Positions 58,338 through 64,000 of a stretch of 64,000 nucleotides of DNA are shown here, piece after piece. The position numbers and the translations under genes are program-made. Below the pieces are notes generated by a model. That model made no database searches. It saw nothing but the letters and a program-made list of their open reading frames with translations, and was not told where the DNA came from. The first letter of the stretch is position 1, and the number at the start of each line of letters is the position of its first letter. Source of the DNA: Malania oleifera (lineage: Eukaryota > Streptophyta > Magnoliopsida > Santalales > Ximeniaceae); the NCBI RefSeq assembly GCF_029873635.1, contig NC_080418.1, forward strand, positions 149,289,748-149,353,747, read 5' to 3'.

Positions 58338-60680
58338 TGTAATGTCCCGAACCCTTAAACCCGGGTCCGGTGCGTTATACCTAATCATATCCTCATAAAT
58401 CATATTCCAAAACATACGCAGTGGAAAAACATGATCATAATCTCCATATAACATAATACCAGAGTTTACTAATTCTAACTATAATCCATATTAAATCATC
58501 CAACACCTACATTTCCATAAATCTACATAACTCCCAAAATAATTCAGTATATTCACAAACTTTCTTTTCTCCACAAACTTAAAATATAAGGACGTAAAAC
58601 ATAAATTTTTGCATCTCATAATTAACATAGAAATATACCATTTTATTTTACTATTTCCCAATAATGTTATAGAACCTCGAGCTCTCTAAGCTCGATCTCG
58701 ATGAAATCCTGAAAAAAAAAAAAAAAAAAAAGATAAATTTATATTCGGGTGAGACACATCTCAGTAAGGGAAGAAACCATATATTAAAGCAGTGTGTGGC
58801 CAACATGAGTTTATATATAACATAATATTTAACATTTTAAAATCCTTAACATAATTTTCAAAAGCATTCCCTGATCCTAATCAAACACATGCGAATGTTT
58901 AACCCACGAGATTTCTCGAGGATAGGGGTGATTACCCGCCCATACAAGTAGCACCCCTCTGTTATGATACTTAGGCAACCCAAAGGTCACAATTTAAGCA
59001 TAGCAGGGCACTCACCTTACTCAGTAAGCCCTCAAGTGTTAAATTGATCTCATACTCACACAGTTCATACAAAAGTTTATCGGCAAAGGCCCTAAGGATA
59101 GGGGAATCTACCCGCCCATACAAGTAGGTTCCCTCTGCCCTAGTACGTTATGCGGCTACTGCCACATCTGTAGCTACTAGTACACACACCTTACTCAGCA
59201 AGCCCTCAGGCGAAAGGTACGCCTCACCTAATCGTAACATGTTCTACGTACATACGTACTTCTAATATCATAATACATCATTCTGTTCTGTCATTATACA
59301 TTCATGCACATTTATTCCTGTTCATAACTTAACTTTGCATTTCGTTTCACTTTAAGTGACTTTTTCCTCTTTGCATCATTTGCCTTTGTCATTTCATTTC
59401 ATTGTCATTTCATCAGTCATTTCATTGCATAACATTTCATTTCATTACTTCGTACTACAGCTGGTCTTTAGCCATCATCAGTTAGTCTACGTAGAAACAT
59501 GCTAAATCTGCTAACACAGCTCCTTTTAGCTGTCATCAGTTAGTCTACACAGAAGTGTGCTAGATCTGCTAACATGGCTCTCTTTCAGCTGTCTTACATT
59601 TATATGGTTGCATTTAACATACTCAGGCAACATTGTCCATATCATACATAATTTGCACAGAATTTAACATATATTTAACATATATTTGCACAGAATCTCA
59701 TGCCACATAATTTAACAGTAAAATTCATACACTACCTGTAAAATAAGCCAACAAACATTTAATGTTTATATACTAAAAATATCTTTCATTTCTTACTTAA
59801 TTATCCTGAAAATATTTCTCACTTTTCATCAGTTCATTTTCGCATATACATATCTAATAAACAATCCTAAACTTAGAAAAAAATATAATTTAAACAGTTG
59901 GCATTTTACCCATAATGAAACATATACACGTACATATAACACAATTTACTTTTCCATTAAATTCATAAAAATTCTGATTTAATATATATTTTTCCTCTTA
60001 CCTGGTCTCTTGAACTACGCCAACAGGGACTCCGAAAAATACCTGCGGCGCTCACCCGGACCCTGAAATTAAATTCCTAATTCCAATAAATTATTCATGA
60101 ATAAAATATTATTTAAATATTTTCTAGGGTCATAATTCTTAAATAAATAAATATACCCTTAAATTTAGTCAAATTGCCAAATTTCCCAAATCCCACTCTC
60201 GCTTTGGAGTAGGGCCTAGAAAACCTCAATTGGAAAATTACATACGTCAAAATGACGATGACGACAACTAGGACCCCGTGGTGGTGTCCGTTCGTCGATT
60301 TAACCACATATTAACGACAAAATTGAGAAAATAGGGAAAAACTACCTTTCCCCAGGAGCAGTGCCGAAGCCGTTCCCATGAAAAATCTACTCTAGTAGAA
60401 ATGTCGGCAGCGGAACTAGGATTCCAACGGCACCTCCCTTTTCCCGATCCGTCGCAAACTCGCGGAGTAATTGAGAGAAGGAGAGAAGCGGAGACGGAGG
60501 AGTGGCACGCAGGAAAAATATTCAGGAGGGGGGGGGGCGTGTCTACTTCTCTCCAGGTTCTTCTTCTTTCTTCTTTCTTCTTTCTTCTTTCTTCTTCTTC
60601 CTTCTTCTTTCTTCTTTCTTCTTCTTTTACTTATTCTGTCAGTAACTTTATATATATATTAATATATTAAACTTATACTT

Positions 60681-60725
<45 letters not shown>

Positions 60726-60972
60726 AAAATAACATAAATATATATATATATATATATATATCTTATTTTAATTATTTTTTTTTATAAATCCAATACAATA
60801 ATATTTAATTTAACAGCTAGTTATTTAATTATTTAATTTATCTTAATTTAATTTAATTTCTTTATTTTTAATTTTTTTATTTTTCCCACACCATTCCTTT
60901 TATTTATTTATCTGTTATTTTATTTGTTTATTATTATTATTTTTAATTATTTTAATTTTTCGGGTCTTTACA
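58338..60972 (-). mobile_element. gypsy-type solo LTR (family C)
   Basis: 2,635 bp from TGTAATGTCCCGAACC to GGTCTTTACA, flanked by ATGAG (58333-58337 and 60973-60977). It is near-collinear with 35426-37978, including GAGACACATCTCAGTAAG (58752-58769), the CATACAAGTAG segments, the TCAGTTAGTCTAC repeats (59480-59550) and (TA)n tracts (60685-60722, 60738-60761). No coding region; the small frames are not conserved between the two copies. Confidence 0.92.
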
Positions 60973-61269
60973 ATGAGTATTAGTCTCATCATTGTGGTAT
61001 CAATGAATACACATTTTTGGAGGCAAAACTTTTTTAAACCTTCTGCAATGAATAAATCATTATTATCAAATTCTATCAATTATTACTGATCAAGTAAAAA
61101 CCTTTACTTTGAAAGAGACAATTGCTTTCCAAACAATAACAATCAAAGAAAAAGAAACAACATTAGGATCATCAATCAAATGGGCATGACAATATTTGCA
61201 AGAAAAACCCTAGAAGCATTAGAATTTAGACTTGAACACTCTTTTATCTTTTTCTAGGACTATTGAAGA

Positions 61270-61560
61270 TAATCAAGAACATTTAGCATTCATGTAAGAT
61301 TGATAAGATCATTTACTTCTCTCTCATTCATAATACTTCTCCCAAGTGGGATATTCCAAGAAATAGTAGTCCCATTGGAGATGAAGAAGCTAAAAATGGA
61401 TGCATAGTTATGGCTGGAAAGATGAAAGAAACTAGGGAAAGCAGGAGAAAAGAATCTCCCCATAGATCCTTGCAAAAATGAACTCTCTTTATTGCCAATT
61501 TTTACTTTGACCAATGGAAGGCGTTATGGAGTGTGGTGGTAATCTGGTTTTTCTTGTCAG
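61270..61560 (-). pseudogene. LINE ORF2 C-terminal remnant
   Basis: Minus-strand wording AFHWSKVKIGNKESSFLQGS, then FPSFFHLSSHNYAS, ISWNIPLGRSIMNEREVNDL matches the part after reverse transcriptase in plant L1-type LINEs (G-N/D-G-x-x-FW-x-D, FP-x-L-x-x-LS, SW-x-x-x-x-RR, L-x-x-RE). The tryptophan and aspartate of FWxD are changed. Stops follow. The element must have extended right, where the solo LTR now lies. Confidence 0.5.
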
Positions 61561-61586
61561 TGAACATGCTTGTGTTAGGGCTAGTA

Positions 61587-61991
61587 TGTAACGACCCGAA
61601 TAATAATGGAATTTGAATAAATAAAAGGGAGAGAAATAGATATAGAAACAGAAGGAGGCCGTTGACTTCGTCGATGACATTGCATTTTGGAAGGCAAAAC
61701 AAAATGGGGATCATCAGGGCTTCTTCGACGAATCCCCTGTATTCGTCGACGAAGGCTTTAGAAAATTCGTCAACAAAGACTAAATTTCGTCGACGAAGAA
61801 AAACTGAGAGGGGTTTTGGTGCCGACTGAATTTCGTCGACGAAGACTAAATTTCATCGACAAAATTAGTGAGAATTCGTTGACGAAGGATGGGCTCGTCG
61901 ACGAAATCCCCCGTTTATATACATGTAAAATCCGATTTTCAACTTCATTTTTAAGCTTCCTTTACATTCTCTCTCTCTCTCTCCCCTTCGG

Positions 61992-62035
<44 letters not shown>

Positions 62036-63719
62036 TTTTGGGCCAGTTTTACGTCGGATCGATGATCCGAAGTCACCATGACACTCTTGGGAAAGTTCTC
62101 TCCAAATCTGCCGAAGTGGATTACTGGTGAAAGCTAGTTGGAAATTATCCCTGAGTTGAGGTAAGGCTTTTTAAGCCGAATTTGGTCTTGTGATAGTTAT
62201 AGGAAATAATGTACGCATGAAAATACTGAGGTTTAATACAAGGAATTTTCAGTTTTAGGGTATTGAGTAGGAAATCTTACAGGGGTCAGGTTAGGATATT
62301 CTAGGGGCTTTTTCAGTAGTTAGGTAAGGGAATAAACTAAAACAGTTATTTTCCATGCAAGTCATTATTAATTATGAGCACATTTATTTTCAAAAAAGCC
62401 TATGCTATCTTTGTATATTACATATGAAATGTATGTTTGGAAAATACTGCTATCATGATTAAAATGTATATGTATGTATGAGATGCCATAAATGATGATT
62501 TTAGAATATGAAGTATGACTTTAAATGGCACATGTGTGGCATGAACATTATTTTATGTGAAGTGAATCATGATATGAAAGATTTTACAAGTAAAGCATAT
62601 TTTCAGGTATTTTGAAAAGACAAGTTATGCTATACTAAGTTTGACGAATATATGATAAATGAGTTATTTTCAGAATGTAAATACCTGAAACGATTCTGGC
62701 GCGAGGCCATATTTATATTATCAGCACGAGGCCGTATTTATGTTTTGGCGCGAGGCCATATTTATGTTATCGGCACGAGGCCGTATTTATGTTTTCGACA
62801 CGAGGCCATCATTACGATATATTCGGCACGAGGCCGTAATGATGTTATGTATGATCATGTATTATATGTTATCACAACTAGGATGTTAGTTTAGTTTATT
62901 TCAGGGGCTCGGTACCATAGTTATATTGTAGACCAGATATCTACGTCAGATTAGTGCTAACCATCCCACGAGGGGATGGGAGATGGATAGTCGATGTAGC
63001 TTTCAATAGAATGTGGATGTTCACCTGGCATCTGGACCAGGGTGTGGCGGGCCCATCGTACTTACAGACATATTTGATTCGGCAATGGTTGACCAGCCAT
63101 TGTCGGCTCCCGCCTTCGGGCTGCATAACCCGTCATGGGGGGTAATACATGACACCAGCTAGCTATTCATCCTGGGTGTATGTTTTCAGTATTATCAGTA
63201 TAACAGATGCATTACTTATGATATGATTTACTAGTAAATATGAAAGTATATGATGATTTATTATATGACAATGAATGTTTACAGAAATATAAAATGTACT
63301 ATATATGTATAATTCATTAAATGTTCATGTTGCCACACAGCTGTATTTACTTTATTTTTCCTTACTGAGAAGTGTCTCACCCCCAAACTTAATTAATTTT
63401 TAGGAGCCCCTGAGAGACCGGCTGGTCAAGGCTGCCGTTGAGCTAGTGAGATTACCCTGTGAGGAGGGTAAGATTTTGTAATAGGGTTAGAGTTATTTTG
63501 TAGTTGACCCTAGAGATATTTTGATGTATATGAGGATGTATAGAAGTACAGTTTTATAATGTTATAGAAAGCTCTAGTATTATGCTTTATGGATGCATGT
63601 TTGGATTTTATGTTTACTGTTGCGTAGAATTCCGCTGTGTTTGACAGGTATCCCCGTTACCCTTGGGTTCGGGATGACCATTTATATTTATTATGTTATA
63701 TTTTATTGAGGGTCGTACA
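61587..63719 (+). mobile_element. gypsy solo LTR (family B)
   Basis: 2,133 bp from TGTAACGACCCGAA to GGTCGTACA, flanked by TAGTA (61582-61586 and 63720-63724). In order it holds nine palindromic GTCGAC motifs (61664-61908), a TATA box TTTATATAC (61914-61922), CT tracts (61970-62030), GGATCGATGATCC (62057-62069), a tandem repeat GCACGAGGCCGTATTTATG (62695-62850) and CTTACTGAGAAGTGTCTC (63361-63378). It is inserted in the LINE remnant. No coding region. Confidence 0.93.
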
Positions 63720-63724
63720 TAGTA

Positions 63725-64000
63725 AGTTAATTTATATTGTGGATTATGTCTTTGTTTGGAATTACTTATAAATACGTAAATTACTTAGCACTTACAAGTA
63801 CTTGCATAAATATTTAGTGTTTGGTTTATTATATGAAAAGTTATATAACTGTAAGTGCTTATTAAAAACCTGTTGAATAAAATATTTTTTGAGAAGTCGT
63901 TGGGAGTTGCTTATGGTATCTTTTAAGAGGTTCAACAATATACTCATAATTTAGTATATTAAATTATATTATGATGTTATGCAAATAGTAATAATAATTA
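63725..64000. other. AT-rich end of window
   Basis: Nothing recognised. The short inverted motif ACTTACAAGTACTT / AACTGTAAGTGCTT (63800-63860) is the only structure noted. LINE coding sequence does not obviously resume here. Confidence 0.35.

Overview
This window reads as nuclear DNA of a flowering plant, very probably a eudicot tree or shrub; the species cannot be named from it. It is dense in LTR retrotransposons of plant type (Ty1/copia and Ty3/gypsy with initiator-Met-tRNA primer sites), has AT-rich spacers with long (TA)n, (CT)n and (ATT)n microsatellites, and carries fragments of plant-only genes. No rRNA gene, tRNA gene or CRISPR array was seen. Only one long intact host-type reading frame is present: a divergent polyamine/amino-acid transporter at 49058-50857 (-).

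Layout. 1-1255: remnant of a minus-strand gypsy element. 1256-7653: a 5'-truncated copia element (+) split by a solo LTR (2845-4734). 7927-16463: a large element with terminal inverted repeats of about 1.3-1.4 kb; inside lies a second inverted repeat carrying three copies of the 5' end and PHD-finger exon of a VIM/ORTHRUS (UHRF1-type) gene. 16464-20890: microsatellites and unassigned host-like DNA. 20896-31858: a full-length gypsy element (-) with a solo LTR (29049-31335) inside its 5' LTR. 33611-41208: a full copia element (-) split by a solo LTR (35426-37978). 41209-42547: leader and joined exon pieces of an MRH1-type LRR receptor-kinase pseudogene, running into a CA-rich tract. 43095-46257: three LTR ends of a Tat/Ogre-like family, two of them in inverted orientation. 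47017-47596: tail of a copia element. 48465-48690: a tRNA-derived SINE. 49058-50857: the transporter. 51601-55588: a third copia (-), split by a solo LTR (53057-55129) and cut by a CACTA-like element (55589 to about 57640). The CACTA-like element carries pieces of two unrelated host genes: a mitochondrial complex-I ferredoxin-like gene and the CAP-Gly domain of tubulin-folding cofactor E. 58338-60972: another solo LTR. 61270-63719: a LINE remnant interrupted by a further solo LTR.

How it fits together. The insertions form datable nests. Six solo LTRs keep perfect 5-bp target-site duplications, against two elements with both LTRs, so loss by LTR-LTR recombination has been strong. Two LTR families share an array of palindromic TTCGTCGACGAA motifs just upstream of the LTR TATA box. 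Many nonsense codons in the dead genes are CAG to TAG, as expected from deamination of CHG-methylated cytosine. The most unusual parts are the two gene-capturing DNA elements: the VIM-derived inverted repeat (fragments of a CG-methylation maintenance gene in a hairpin-forming transposon) and the CACTA-like double capture.
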